From the NCBI GenBank assembly GCA_035575515.1, contig DATLXU010000009.1:1-35141 (forward strand): DNA of 35,141 bases. Direction: 5' to 3'. The DNA is from DATLXU01 sp035575515 (lineage in GTDB: Bacteria > Acidobacteriota > Blastocatellia > UBA7656). The position numbers were made by a program, and so were the translations under genes. Each line of letters begins with the position of its first letter. Within the stretch, counting starts at the first letter, position 1. This document shows positions 1 to 7,465 of the stretch, one piece after another. The notes beneath the pieces were generated by a model. The model did not search any database. It was not told where the DNA came from and was given only the letters and a program-made list of their open reading frames with translations.

Positions 1-230
1 GTTGCAGACGCATCGGCCAGCAATAGGTTAAGTTTTCTACTCGGGACCAAAAGTCCTATTTTCTGGAAATTCCAAGTTAGCGATGAGGTGGTTGTGTTCT
101 GCCCCAAAACCGTCTGAGGATTCATGCTCAATGCGCTTGATCGGTTCGAATTGATGAAGATTAAACCTGCCAAGACAACAATTCCTATCAGAACGAATGC
201 CGCCCCGTTCTTAATAATTGAGCGAGTCAT
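1..230 (-). CDS. Membrane-anchored protein of unknown function (partial, runs off the left edge)
   Basis: I do not recognise this protein. An ATG at 228-230 opens a frame of about 76 codons that stays open to the window edge, so the C-terminus is missing. A strong GGAGG ribosome site lies just upstream (about 236-240), only a few bases after the stop of the preceding leftward gene, so the two are probably co-transcribed. Residues 1-8 are polar and basic (MTRSIIKN). They are followed by a hydrophobic helix at about residues 9-25 (AAFVLIGIVVLAGLIFI) that fits a signal anchor or uncleaved export signal. The remainder is polar, rich in Asn, Ser and Thr, and lacks a motif I can name. Base composition is more AT-rich than in the rightward genes. 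The protein may be a partner or processing component of the cysteine-rich peptide upstream; this rests on adjacency only. Confidence 0.6.
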   Translation of the reverse strand, partial: MTRSIIKNGAAFVLIGIVVLAGLIFINSNRSSALSMNPQTVLGQNTTTSSLTWNFQKIGLLVPSRKLNLLLADASA

Positions 231-246
231 CGAGCACCTCCTTAAG

Positions 247-507
247 TTAAATGTAGCAGGAACACTCTTGGAAAAGGCTAAAGCCACTGCTTGTCTCACA
301 ATAAGTTGAATTGCAGTCGCAGTATGCTGGCGATCCATCATCGCAATAAAACTGCGAGTAGCTGACCACGCAGTTGCCAATGGTCCCGCCGCTGGAATAC
401 TGTTCGGTACAAAAGGCGCGAAACTGGCTGAGCGTGTCCGATCCCATCATCAACATTAGCGATAACAGGAGGATCATACTACGTATTGTGAGCAACATCC
501 TGTCCAT
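247..507 (-). CDS. Small secreted cysteine-rich protein, unknown function
   Basis: This 86-residue product has a typical Sec signal at its N-terminus: MDRMLLTIRS followed by a leucine and methionine-rich hydrophobic stretch to about residue 24. The mature part is short and carries eight cysteines, including a CDC pair and a terminal CSC, in a Tyr, Ser and Asp-rich context. This suggests a disulfide-stabilised exported peptide. I do not recognise the family. The start may be the ATG at 505-507 or the one at 496-498; neither has a convincing ribosome site. The gene heads a two-gene leftward unit with the membrane-anchored gene that follows 16 bases later. It could be a toxin, bacteriocin-like peptide or surface structural peptide, but nothing in the sequence decides this. 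A rightward reading frame over 374-697 is taken to be its shadow. Confidence 0.5.
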   Translation of the reverse strand: MDRMLLTIRSMILLLSLMLMMGSDTLSQFRAFCTEQYSSGGTIGNCVVSYSQFYCDDGSPAYCDCNSTYCETSSGFSLFQECSCYI

Positions 508-518
508 GGCGAGGTGCT

Positions 519-545
519 ATGCTATCAAAAAAAAAAACGTGTCAA
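519..545 (-). promoter_or_regulatory. Candidate promoter with homopolymer spacer
   Basis: On the minus strand a perfect -35 hexamer TTGACA (plus positions 540-545) is followed by a 15-base spacer containing eleven consecutive T (plus 527-537), then TAGCAT (519-524) as a weak -10. Predicted transcription starts near 512, only a few bases before the ATG at 505-507. Fifteen bases is shorter than the optimal 17, so a change in tract length would be expected to alter promoter strength. This is a motif reading only. Confidence 0.4.
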
Positions 546-735
546 TACGTTTGTTTACTCACATTAGCACTTTGTCCGGTGCGTATATTTCGGCTTTTTC
601 CGGCAAAGCTTTTATCCAATCTACGTCTCATAAAAATATACATTTTTTCACTAGCGCGCCCTGCTTAACACATGATTTTTTCCACCTCGCTGTGTAGAAT
701 CTTATGTTCACACTGACTCGTTAAGGATAATAGTG
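546..735. other. AT-rich divergent intergenic region
   Basis: The stretch separates the leftward peptide gene from the rightward acyl-CoA dehydrogenase gene and is clearly more AT-rich than the coding regions on its right. I see no convincing gene in it. A very short rightward frame (736-783, ATG after AAGGATAATAGTG) ends inside the start of the dehydrogenase gene and might act as a leader peptide, but it could equally be chance. Confidence 0.35.
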
Positions 736-772
736 ATGCGCTCGAATGGTCAGCGGGCGCGCGGGAGGAATG

Positions 773-1915
773 ATGGATTTTGAGTTGAACGAAGAACAGC
801 AACAGATCAAGCGGTCAATACGCGAGTTTGCCGAAGCCGAGCTTGCGCCGCACGTTTCAGAGTGGGACGAGGCGCAGCACTTCCCCGTTGAGTTGAGACC
901 GAAGCTCGCCGAGCTTGGCGTGATGGGCGTGATCTTCCCCGAACAGTACGGCGGCGCAGGTATGAGCTATATCGAATACGCGATCATTATCGAAGAACTC
1001 GCGCGCATTGACCCATCAATCGCGCTGGCAATAGCCGCGCACAACTCGTTAGGGTCAGGCCACATCTTCATCGCAGGCAGTCAAGAGCAGAAGGAGAAAT
1101 ACCTCACGCCGCTCGCGCGTGGCGAGCACTTCGCCGCGTGGGGGCTGACCGAGCCAAGCTCAGGCTCTGACGCAAGCTCGATGCGCACAACAGCAGTGCG
1201 CCGCGACGGAGGATGGGTGCTCAACGGCTCAAAGAATTTCATCACCAACGCGACATTTGCCGAAACGACCGTCGCGCTTGCAATCACTGATCGCGCGCAC
1301 GGCTCGCACGGAATCTCGGCTTTCATAATCGAAAAAGGCACGAAGGGATTTCACGTCGCAAAGAAAGAGAACAAGCTCGGCATGAGAGCAAGCGATACCG
1401 CCGCGCTCGTCTTTGAAGATTGCTTCGTGCCCGATTCAAACCTGATAGGCGAAGCAGGGCAAGGGTTTGTTCAGGCGATGAAAGTTTTAGATGGCGGCAG
1501 AATCTCAATCGCCGCGCTCGCCGTCGGAATCGCGCAGGGCGCATTTGAAGCGGCGCTCCGCTATGCGAAAGAGCGCCATCAATTTGGCCGCCCCATCGCA
1601 GAGTTCCAGGCCATTCAATTCAAGCTCGCAGACATGGCAACGCAGATCGAAGCAGCGAGGTTGCTGACTCTTCAAGCGGCGGCGTTGAAAAACCGTGGCC
1701 GCTCGACTACGAAGGAGTCTTCGATGGCAAAGCTCTACGCGAGCGAAGTCGCCGTCCGCGTCGCCGAAGAGTGCGTGCAGATACACGGCGGCTACGGCTA
1801 CATCAAAGACTACCCGGCTGAAAAATACTGGCGCGACTCGAAGCTCTGCACAATCGGCGAAGGCACGAGCGAAATCCAGCGCGTTGTGATAGCGCGGCAG
1901 ATACTGAGGAGTTAG
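773..1915 (+). CDS. Acyl-CoA dehydrogenase (short/medium-chain, butyryl-CoA type)
   Basis: This 380-residue flavoenzyme of the acyl-CoA dehydrogenase family oxidises acyl-CoA to trans-2-enoyl-CoA in beta-oxidation, passing electrons to electron-transferring flavoprotein. It begins with the usual all-helical N-domain (DFELNEEQQQIKRSIREFAE). The FAD-contact motif WGLTEPSSGSDASSM lies near residue 125, and the C-domain ends with IHGGYGYIKDYPAEKYWRD and the GEGTSEIQR motif. The Glu in that motif is the position of the catalytic base in short and medium-chain members. Length matches the family. I prefer the ATG at 773 over 746 or 770 because it gives the canonical N-terminus and a GGAGGA ribosome site lies at 764-769. 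The following meaB and epimerase genes suggest use of branched or odd-chain acyl-CoA leading to propionyl-CoA, but the exact substrate cannot be read from sequence. Confidence 0.93.
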   Translation: MDFELNEEQQQIKRSIREFAEAELAPHVSEWDEAQHFPVELRPKLAELGVMGVIFPEQYGGAGMSYIEYAIIIEELARIDPSIALAIAAHNSLGSGHIFIAGSQEQKEKYLTPLARGEHFAAWGLTEPSSGSDASSMRTTAVRRDGGWVLNGSKNFITNATFAETTVALAITDRAHGSHGISAFIIEKGTKGFHVAKKENKLGMRASDTAALVFEDCFVPDSNLIGEAGQGFVQAMKVLDGGRISIAALAVGIAQGAFEAALRYAKERHQFGRPIAEFQAIQFKLADMATQIEAARLLTLQAAALKNRGRSTTKESSMAKLYASEVAVRVAEECVQIHGGYGYIKDYPAEKYWRDSKLCTIGEGTSEIQRVVIARQILRS

Positions 1916-2018
1916 GGGTCAGGGTCTGAACAGTCGCTGCCTTGAAATAGGCTCCAGCAGCCTGTTTCAAGGCAACGGCCACTTTCACCTGACACCAGAC
2001 ACCCGGCACCTGACACCC
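1916..2018. repeat. Heptamer-repeat intergenic element with strong hairpin
   Basis: Two facing arms of degenerate seven-base repeats frame this gap. The left arm reads GGGTCAG-GGTCTGA (1916-1929). The right arm (1986-2018), read on the minus strand, is GTGTCAG-GTGCCGG-GTGTCTG-GTGTCAG. Between them lies a hairpin at 1939-1973 with a 15-pair stem (GCCTTGAAATAGGCT, one G-U pair) and a five-base loop. No T-run follows, so it is more likely an mRNA-stabilising or attenuating structure than an intrinsic terminator. Confidence 0.6.
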
Positions 2019-2029
2019 AAGCGAAGCGC

Positions 2030-2986
2030 ATGGCACTCACTGAAAAAATTCTGAGCGGCGATAAGCGTTCTATTGCGCGGGCTATAAGCTCGATTGAAGA
2101 CGGGCGCGACGGCTCGACCGAGTTGCTCAAAGAAATCTTTCCGCACACGGGCAAAGCGTTAATCATCGGCATCACGGGAGCGCCGGGCGCGGGCAAGAGC
2201 ACGATGGTTGATCGGCTCGCGGCTCATTATCGCGCGCGCGGCGACCGCGTCGGCATCATCGCTGTTGATCCGTCAAGTCCATTCACGGGCGGGGCAATCC
2301 TCGGCGACCGGATACGAATGCAGGCGATGGCAACAGACCCCGGCATATTCATTCGCAGCATGGCATCGCGCGGGCACATGGGCGGCCTTGCTCGCGCTAC
2401 GGTTGACGCGGCGGCTATACTCGACGCGGCAGGCTATGATAAGGTCATCATCGAAACGGTCGGCGTCGGCCAGGATGAGATTGATATAGTCAAGACTGCT
2501 GATGTGACTGTTGTCGTGTTAGTTCCGGGAATGGGCGACGACATTCAAGCGATCAAAGCGGGCCTGATGGAAATCGGAGATGTCTTTGCCATCAACAAAG
2601 CAGACCGCGACGGCGTGTTGAGAACCGAGCGCGAGCTTGAGATGATGCTTTCGATCTCGGAGCGGCCCGACGGGTGGAAGCCGCCGATAGTTAAAACAGT
2701 AGCGACTGAAGACGCGGGGATCGACGCGCTTGCCGGCGCGATTCAAAGCTACGCAGATTTTCTCTCTGCGCATCGCACAAGCTCGGATGGCCGCCGCGCA
2801 AGCATCGCCGAGCATCGCATAATCGAGATGCTGCGCGATAGGTTATTGAAGCTGGCATTGACGAAAGGCGTACGCCCCGAAGAGTTGCGCGCGATGGCCG
2901 AATCCGTTGCAGACCGGCGGCGCGACCCATACTCGGTTGTCGAGGAGATAATCGCGCGATTGAAAATCGGTGTCATTGGTCATTAG
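2030..2986 (+). CDS. meaB: Methylmalonyl-CoA mutase-associated GTPase MeaB
   Basis: This is a G3E-family P-loop GTPase (MeaB/ArgK) that chaperones adenosylcobalamin loading and protects methylmalonyl-CoA mutase. The 318-residue protein has the Walker A motif GAPGAGKST at residues 50-58, the following VGIIAVDPSSPFTGGAILGDR segment characteristic of MeaB, the ETVGVGQDEIDI switch and VVVLVPGMGDD region, and the guanine-specificity motif NKAD near residue 190. Length is normal. The C-terminal residues (GVIGH) and stop are written in a seven-base repeat array that continues into the intergenic gap. Methylmalonyl-CoA epimerase follows directly, which supports the role. The mutase itself is not in this window. 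No clear ribosome site precedes the ATG at 2030. Confidence 0.95.
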   Translation: MALTEKILSGDKRSIARAISSIEDGRDGSTELLKEIFPHTGKALIIGITGAPGAGKSTMVDRLAAHYRARGDRVGIIAVDPSSPFTGGAILGDRIRMQAMATDPGIFIRSMASRGHMGGLARATVDAAAILDAAGYDKVIIETVGVGQDEIDIVKTADVTVVVLVPGMGDDIQAIKAGLMEIGDVFAINKADRDGVLRTERELEMMLSISERPDGWKPPIVKTVATEDAGIDALAGAIQSYADFLSAHRTSSDGRRASIAEHRIIEMLRDRLLKLALTKGVRPEELRAMAESVADRRRDPYSVVEEIIARLKIGVIGH

Positions 2987-3050
2987 TCCTTTGTCATCTG
3001 TTAGTCGGCCCTTATTAACAAATGACCAATGACAAATGACGAAGGACAAA
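2971..3050. repeat. Heptamer-repeat array pair overlapping the meaB stop
   Basis: The left arm on the plus strand reads as consecutive seven-base units GTCATTG, GTCATTA, GTCCTTT, GTCATCT. The right arm read on the minus strand gives GTCCTTC, GTCATTT, GTCATTG, GTCATTT. The arms face one another and can pair imperfectly. The left arm contains the stop codon of meaB and the right arm ends at the start codon of the epimerase gene. Confidence 0.7.
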
Positions 3051-3051
3051 T

Positions 3052-3465
3052 ATGAAGATAGATCATCTTGGAATTGCGGTTCGCTCGATAGCGGATTCGC
3101 TATCGTTTTATCGTGACGCGCTCGGACTTGAGCTTAAAGGGACTGAAACGGTTGAAGATCAGGACGTGAGAGTCGCGCTGCTTCCTGTGGGCGAGTCACG
3201 AATCGAGCTTCTGGAGCCTGTTTCAGGGGATTCGCCTGTTGGTCGCTTCATTGCCAAGCGCGGCGAAGGGCTGCATCACATCTGTTACGAAGTTGAAGAC
3301 CTTGCGGCAAAACTTGATGAGATGCGAGCGCGCGGGGTGCGCGTGCTTGAAGGCTATCCGCGTCGCGGAGCAGAAGGAAAGCTCGTGGCTTTCCTGCACC
3401 CGGCGAGCGCAAACGGCGCGCTGGTCGAGCTTGTTCAAAAAGAAAGAGCGGAGGAGGACGCATGA
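3052..3465 (+). CDS. mce: Methylmalonyl-CoA epimerase
   Basis: This 137-residue enzyme of the vicinal oxygen chelate (VOC) fold interconverts (2S)- and (2R)-methylmalonyl-CoA between propionyl-CoA carboxylase and the mutase. It starts with MKIDHLGIAV, where the His is a metal ligand. The centre has EGLHHICYEVEDL with the second conserved His, and it ends with GALVELVQ, whose Glu is a further ligand. Length matches single-domain bacterial epimerases. The stop overlaps the start of the next gene (ATGA), so translation is likely coupled. The upstream neighbour meaB belongs to the same pathway. Confidence 0.93.
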   Translation: MKIDHLGIAVRSIADSLSFYRDALGLELKGTETVEDQDVRVALLPVGESRIELLEPVSGDSPVGRFIAKRGEGLHHICYEVEDLAAKLDEMRARGVRVLEGYPRRGAEGKLVAFLHPASANGALVELVQKERAEEDA

Positions 3466-4349
3466 AAATACCTGCGAAAGTTGTCGTGGCAATTCTCGTG
3501 GTTGTTGTGCTGGCGGGCGCGGGGCTGTGGGCGCAGCGAGCATCTACGACCATTAAGCCAATCAAGCTCAGCGGGCATGACGTGGAGTTGCTCGTCACCG
3601 AAGTATTGCCGCCTGAAGCGAGGGAGCAAATCCTTTCCGGACCAGATGCCAATAAGACGATTGTGACTGAATTAAAGAGTTTTTTCGCGGTGGCGCAGCA
3701 GGCCGAGCTTGAGGGCTACGCGGAAAAACTGAAATCGGAGATTTCGCTCGACGAGGATGCCGTGCTGAGCGCCGCCTACAAGCAGAAACATCCTGAAGTG
3801 AAGGTGACCGATGAAGACGTAAGGGCTTATTTTCAATCAAACCCCACCGCTCTCGATGATTTTCTGAAAGCCAACCCGCAGCTACAGGAGAACGCACGCA
3901 AAATGTCGCCCGAACAGATGCGAGATATGCGAAGGAATTACGGCGAGTTCAAAATACTGGCCGAGCGCGCACGCAATGAAAAACTTGATCAGGATGAAGT
4001 CGTGAGACTGCGCATGTTGTTCAGGCGCAGCCAGACACTCTATGGCGCTTATGCGCAGGACCTCGAAAAAAGGATTGATGCGCAGATTAAGCCAGAAGAT
4101 GTAGAGCAGTATTATCGAATGCACCAGGATGAGTTAAGCAAGCAGGGGTTAACATTAGACGATCCCAGAGTGCGACAGGGGATCATGAATCGAGTGAAGT
4201 CTGAAAAAATCCAGGAGCGCATCAACCAGATCGCAGCGTCGAACCGCGTTGAGATTGCAGAGAATTTCACGCTGCCTCAGAAGCAGGCGGCTCCTCAAGA
4301 AGAATCTGGATCAGAACAACAGTCTGACAAGGAAGACAAAGAACAGTGA
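3462..4349 (+). CDS. Membrane-anchored SurA-N-like protein lacking a parvulin domain
   Basis: This 295-residue protein has an N-terminal signal anchor (hydrophobic residues about 4-25) followed by a charged helical extracytoplasmic region. It aligns by eye along most of its length with the outer half of the kinase fusion encoded next (4521-6626). Shared segments include SGHDVE/SAHDME, FFAVAQQAE/FFAVAEKAE, DDFLKANP, RARNEKL, RMLF and SNRVEIAENF/SNIEIAEDF. It lacks the roughly 100-residue parvulin domain present in its neighbour: after EQYYRMHQDEL it passes directly to the C-terminal helix (RVKSEKIQERINQIAA). It may be a chaperone or partner subunit in the periplasm. No enzymatic motif is visible. 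The start is coupled to the epimerase stop. The C-terminal tail is low-complexity acidic (Gln, Glu, Asp, Lys). Confidence 0.75.
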   Translation: MKIPAKVVVAILVVVVLAGAGLWAQRASTTIKPIKLSGHDVELLVTEVLPPEAREQILSGPDANKTIVTELKSFFAVAQQAELEGYAEKLKSEISLDEDAVLSAAYKQKHPEVKVTDEDVRAYFQSNPTALDDFLKANPQLQENARKMSPEQMRDMRRNYGEFKILAERARNEKLDQDEVVRLRMLFRRSQTLYGAYAQDLEKRIDAQIKPEDVEQYYRMHQDELSKQGLTLDDPRVRQGIMNRVKSEKIQERINQIAASNRVEIAENFTLPQKQAAPQEESGSEQQSDKEDKEQ

Positions 4350-4375
4350 TGAGAGTGAGTGTCATTCAAAGCGAC

Positions 4376-4413
4376 TCTTGCATGAACAATATTGACGTAT
4401 TGTTCATGCAAGA
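4376..4413 (+). other. Perfect 16-pair hairpin between paralogous genes
   Basis: TCTTGCATGAACAATA (4376-4391) and its exact reverse complement (4398-4413) enclose a six-base loop TTGACG. No T-run follows, so it is not a classic intrinsic terminator. It lies 26 bases after the stop of the SurA-N-like gene and 108 bases before the kinase-fusion gene. It may separate their expression, protect the upstream mRNA end, or be an operator. Confidence 0.7.
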
Positions 4414-4520
4414 ACGCGGCGCGCGGAGGGTGTCGGTTCCTAATCGTTAGATTTGGCCTACCACGTCTCGCCAATCAATGAGAAAATTTAAGAGACTAAA
4501 CCAGAAGTAAAGGAAGGTAC

Positions 4521-6626
4521 ATGCTTACTCCAAATACGCTTTTACAGAATCGTTATCGTATCGCGCAACTGCTGGGGCAGGAAGGCGCGGCGACCCTTTA
4601 CCTTGCTGAAGATCAGCAAACAGGCAGCACAATCGCCGTGCGGGAATTCATCTTTGATGATAGCAATAATCGCGAAGCCGTAGAGCATCGCGCACGTCAG
4701 CTTTCTAGCCTGAGCCATCCGGCATTGCCCGAAGTGTTGGAATACTTCGCTGAAGGCGGCGCTCAGTATCTTGTGACGGAGCGCATCGAAGGTGAAACCC
4801 TCGCTGAAAAAATTGAAGAGCGTGGCGCGCCGTTTTCGCCAGAAGAGGTTATTCGATGGGGCGATGCGTTGCTTGACGCGCTGGAATACCTGCACGTTGA
4901 CGAGCGGCCAATCATTCACGGCAATATCAATCCTCAAAATTTGAAGCTGAAATCTGACGGTCAAATTGTGGTGGCAAGTTTTGCTGTATCGAACGAACCG
5001 CCGGAAACCGCATCGCAGGGTGATGTGTCCGCGTTTGTCGCGCCTGAACGCGGCAAGGACGCGCGCAGCGACCTCTATTCGCTCGGCGCGACGCTCTATT
5101 ATTTAATGACCGGCGCGACTCCGCCGACCGCAGAAGAGCGCATCGAAGCGGTCGCGAGCGGAGGGACTGACCCGTTGCGCCGCCTGGACGAATTGAACTC
5201 GCAGGTTGACGCTGCGGTTGCCGACGCGCTGAGCCGGGCGATGCAGCCGAACCGCGACGAGCGATTCGCGTCCGCCGCTGAGATGCGCAATGCTCTGCGC
5301 GTTGCTTCGCCGTCGCTGGCGGACAATGTTGCTACTGTCCGCATGGATGGCCCGGCATCTTATGAAACCGCGCCGCTCGCGCAACCAAAGTCAGGTGCGC
5401 GCGTATGGCTGATTGGAGCCGTAGCCATTGTGTTGATTGCTGCGATGGCGATCACTTTGATTGTGATGAAGCGCGGCTCAAGCGCATCAGGCTCAGCTTA
5501 TGAATCAGCGGACAGCTCGCCCGCGATTAAGACGCTCAAGCTCTCGGCGCACGACATGGAGATATTCTTTCAGGAATTCCTGCCGCCGCAGGCGCAACAG
5601 CAAATCGCCAGCGACCCTGAGCGAAAAAAAGAGCTTATAAAAGAAGTGAAGCAGTTCTTTGCCGTAGCTGAGAAGGCCGAAGCTGATGGTTACGCCGAGC
5701 GACCCGAAGTCCGGTCGCAGATTTCGCTCCACACCGAAAACGTCCTCTACGCGTCATACAAAGAGAAACACGCCGATATGAAGGTGAGCGACGAGGAGAT
5801 CAACGCTTATCACAAAGACCACCCTACGGCTTTCGATGATTTCCTGAAAGCGAATCCGATGTTCGAGGCACAAATGCAGGGACCGCAGGGCGAGCAGACC
5901 AGAGAACAATTCAAGAAAGATTTTGCCACGCTCAAGCTCGTAGCAGACCGCGCGCGCAACGAGAAGCTGCAGCAGGATGACGTCACGAGGATGCGGCTGT
6001 TGTTTGAGCGCGGCAAAGTGCTCAGAGAAGCGTACTTGAAGGACCTCGAAAAGAGTCTCGACGATCAATTGAAGCAGGAGAATTTGGACCAGTATTACGA
6101 AGCGCACAAGAGCGACTTTGAAGAAGTGCGCGCGCGCCATATTCTCATTCGATTGCAGCCGGGCGACAACGAAGATGAAAAGCGCAAGAAGGCCGAAAGC
6201 ACGCTCGCGCGCATACGCAAGGGCGAGGACTTTGCTAAAGTCGCCAAAGAGGTCTCGGAAGACCCCGGCTCAAATGATAAAGGCGGCGACCTCGATTATG
6301 TCATGAAGGGCACGCTGGTTCCTGAGTTTGAACAGGCGATGCTTGCGCTCAAACCGGGCGAAGTGAGCGACGTGGTCAAGACGCAGTTCGGCTTCCACAT
6401 CATCAAAGTTGAAGACAGGCGAATCAAACCGGCTCCTTCTACGGATGAGAATTCGCGGCAACAGGTTATCGAGGCAATCAAGGAAGAGCGATTTCAGAAG
6501 CGCGTCGAAGAGATTGCCGCCGCGAGCAACATCGAAATCGCTGAAGACTTCAACACCACGCCGAAGCCGTTCGGTCATCCGGCGATGATTCCGCCCGCCG
6601 GAGAACCTGAGACTGAAGCGAAGTAG
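4521..6626 (+). CDS. Pseudokinase-transmembrane-parvulin fusion protein
   Basis: The 701-residue protein has three parts. Residues about 11-265 follow the fold of a Hanks-type Ser/Thr kinase but every key catalytic motif is altered: the VAIK lysine is Arg41 (IAVREF), the HRD triad is H133-G134-N135 (IIHGNINPQN), and DFG is S153-F154-A155. The APE-like APER and the DLYSLGATLYYL helix remain. One transmembrane helix follows at about 294-316. The outer part (about 335-690) has a SurA-like helical region and a PpiC parvulin domain at about 535-632 (ARHILI to FGFHIIKVEDR, including the GGDLDYV and FEQAMLALKPGEVS segments). Parvulins catalyse prolyl cis-trans isomerisation. I infer a cytosolic, non-phosphorylating sensor half and a periplasmic folding half. 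AAGGAAGGT upstream of 4521 supports the start. Confidence 0.88.
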   Translation: MLTPNTLLQNRYRIAQLLGQEGAATLYLAEDQQTGSTIAVREFIFDDSNNREAVEHRARQLSSLSHPALPEVLEYFAEGGAQYLVTERIEGETLAEKIEERGAPFSPEEVIRWGDALLDALEYLHVDERPIIHGNINPQNLKLKSDGQIVVASFAVSNEPPETASQGDVSAFVAPERGKDARSDLYSLGATLYYLMTGATPPTAEERIEAVASGGTDPLRRLDELNSQVDAAVADALSRAMQPNRDERFASAAEMRNALRVASPSLADNVATVRMDGPASYETAPLAQPKSGARVWLIGAVAIVLIAAMAITLIVMKRGSSASGSAYESADSSPAIKTLKLSAHDMEIFFQEFLPPQAQQQIASDPERKKELIKEVKQFFAVAEKAEADGYAERPEVRSQISLHTENVLYASYKEKHADMKVSDEEINAYHKDHPTAFDDFLKANPMFEAQMQGPQGEQTREQFKKDFATLKLVADRARNEKLQQDDVTRMRLLFERGKVLREAYLKDLEKSLDDQLKQENLDQYYEAHKSDFEEVRARHILIRLQPGDNEDEKRKKAESTLARIRKGEDFAKVAKEVSEDPGSNDKGGDLDYVMKGTLVPEFEQAMLALKPGEVSDVVKTQFGFHIIKVEDRRIKPAPSTDENSRQQVIEAIKEERFQKRVEEIAAASNIEIAEDFNTTPKPFGHPAMIPPAGEPETEAK

Positions 6627-6631
6627 ATACA

Positions 6632-7465
6632 ATGAAGCTAGGTTCGTTTGAAATTGACGTGGTATCTGACGGCACGTTTGCGCTCGATGGCGGGGCGATG
6701 TTCGGCGTCGTCCCGCGCGTGCTGTGGGAGCGGCACTTTTCGCCCGATGATAAGAACCGCGTCCGATTGGGTCTGAATTGTCTGCTTGTTCGCACAGGCC
6801 GCGAGAACGTCTTAATTGACACGGGCATTGGGCAGAAATGGGACGCGCGCTCGCGCAACCGCTACGACATTGCGCACGAGACAGACCTATTGAGCGAGCT
6901 TCGCGCGCGCGATGTTGCGCCCGAACAGGTTGATTTCGTAATCAATACGCACCTGCACTTCGATCACGCGGGCACAAACACACGGGAGCGCGACGGGCGC
7001 GTTGTTCCTACGTTTCCGCGCGCACGTTACGTCGTGCAACGCGGCGAGTTCGAGCACGCCTGCTCGCCGCACGAGCGTGACCGCGCAAGCTATAGCGCGG
7101 CGGACTTTGAGCCTGTCGCCGAAGCGGGTCAGTTCGATCTCATTGACGGCGACGCTGAGATTGTTCCCGGAATTCAAGTGATAAAAGTCGCGGGGCACAA
7201 CCGCGACCTTCAATGCGTGCGAGTTAATTCCGACGGCGAAACTCTTTTCGTCTTCGCCGATCTGATACCGACGACCGCGCACCTTCCGCCCGCGTGGGTG
7301 ATGGGATTCGATCTTTATCCGGTTGAATCTGTCGAGCAGAAGAAGCGAATCATTCCTCAGGCAGTCAAAGAGAATTGGCTCTGTGCGTTTTATCATGACC
7401 CTCGAACGGCGCTTGCCCGACTCAGCGAACGCGATGGTAAGATAGCCGTCTCAGATGTCAAATGA
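6632..7465 (+). CDS. MBL-fold metallo-hydrolase
   Basis: This 277-residue protein has the metallo-beta-lactamase fold. The zinc-binding HxHxDH motif is in NTHLHFDHAG (around residue 110), a further ligand is in VAGHNRD, and the conserved FADLIPT segment is also present. It starts five bases after the kinase-fusion stop, so it may belong to the same transcript. Members of this branch include lactonases, phosphonate and thioester hydrolases and many uncharacterised enzymes; the substrate cannot be named. No signal peptide is seen, so it is probably cytoplasmic. Its last codons and stop lie inside a repeat array. Confidence 0.88.
   Translation: MKLGSFEIDVVSDGTFALDGGAMFGVVPRVLWERHFSPDDKNRVRLGLNCLLVRTGRENVLIDTGIGQKWDARSRNRYDIAHETDLLSELRARDVAPEQVDFVINTHLHFDHAGTNTRERDGRVVPTFPRARYVVQRGEFEHACSPHERDRASYSAADFEPVAEAGQFDLIDGDAEIVPGIQVIKVAGHNRDLQCVRVNSDGETLFVFADLIPTTAHLPPAWVMGFDLYPVESVEQKKRIIPQAVKENWLCAFYHDPRTALARLSERDGKIAVSDVK

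Noticed and set aside
121..160. GGTTCGAATT resembling a tRNA T-loop
   Set aside because: No matching acceptor, D or anticodon stems around it.
124..309. Rightward small frame at the left edge
   Set aside because: It is antisense to the two leftward genes, which have a ribosome site, an export signal and a promoter.
4521..5350. Active Ser/Thr protein kinase
   Set aside because: The catalytic lysine, HRD aspartate and DFG aspartate are all replaced.
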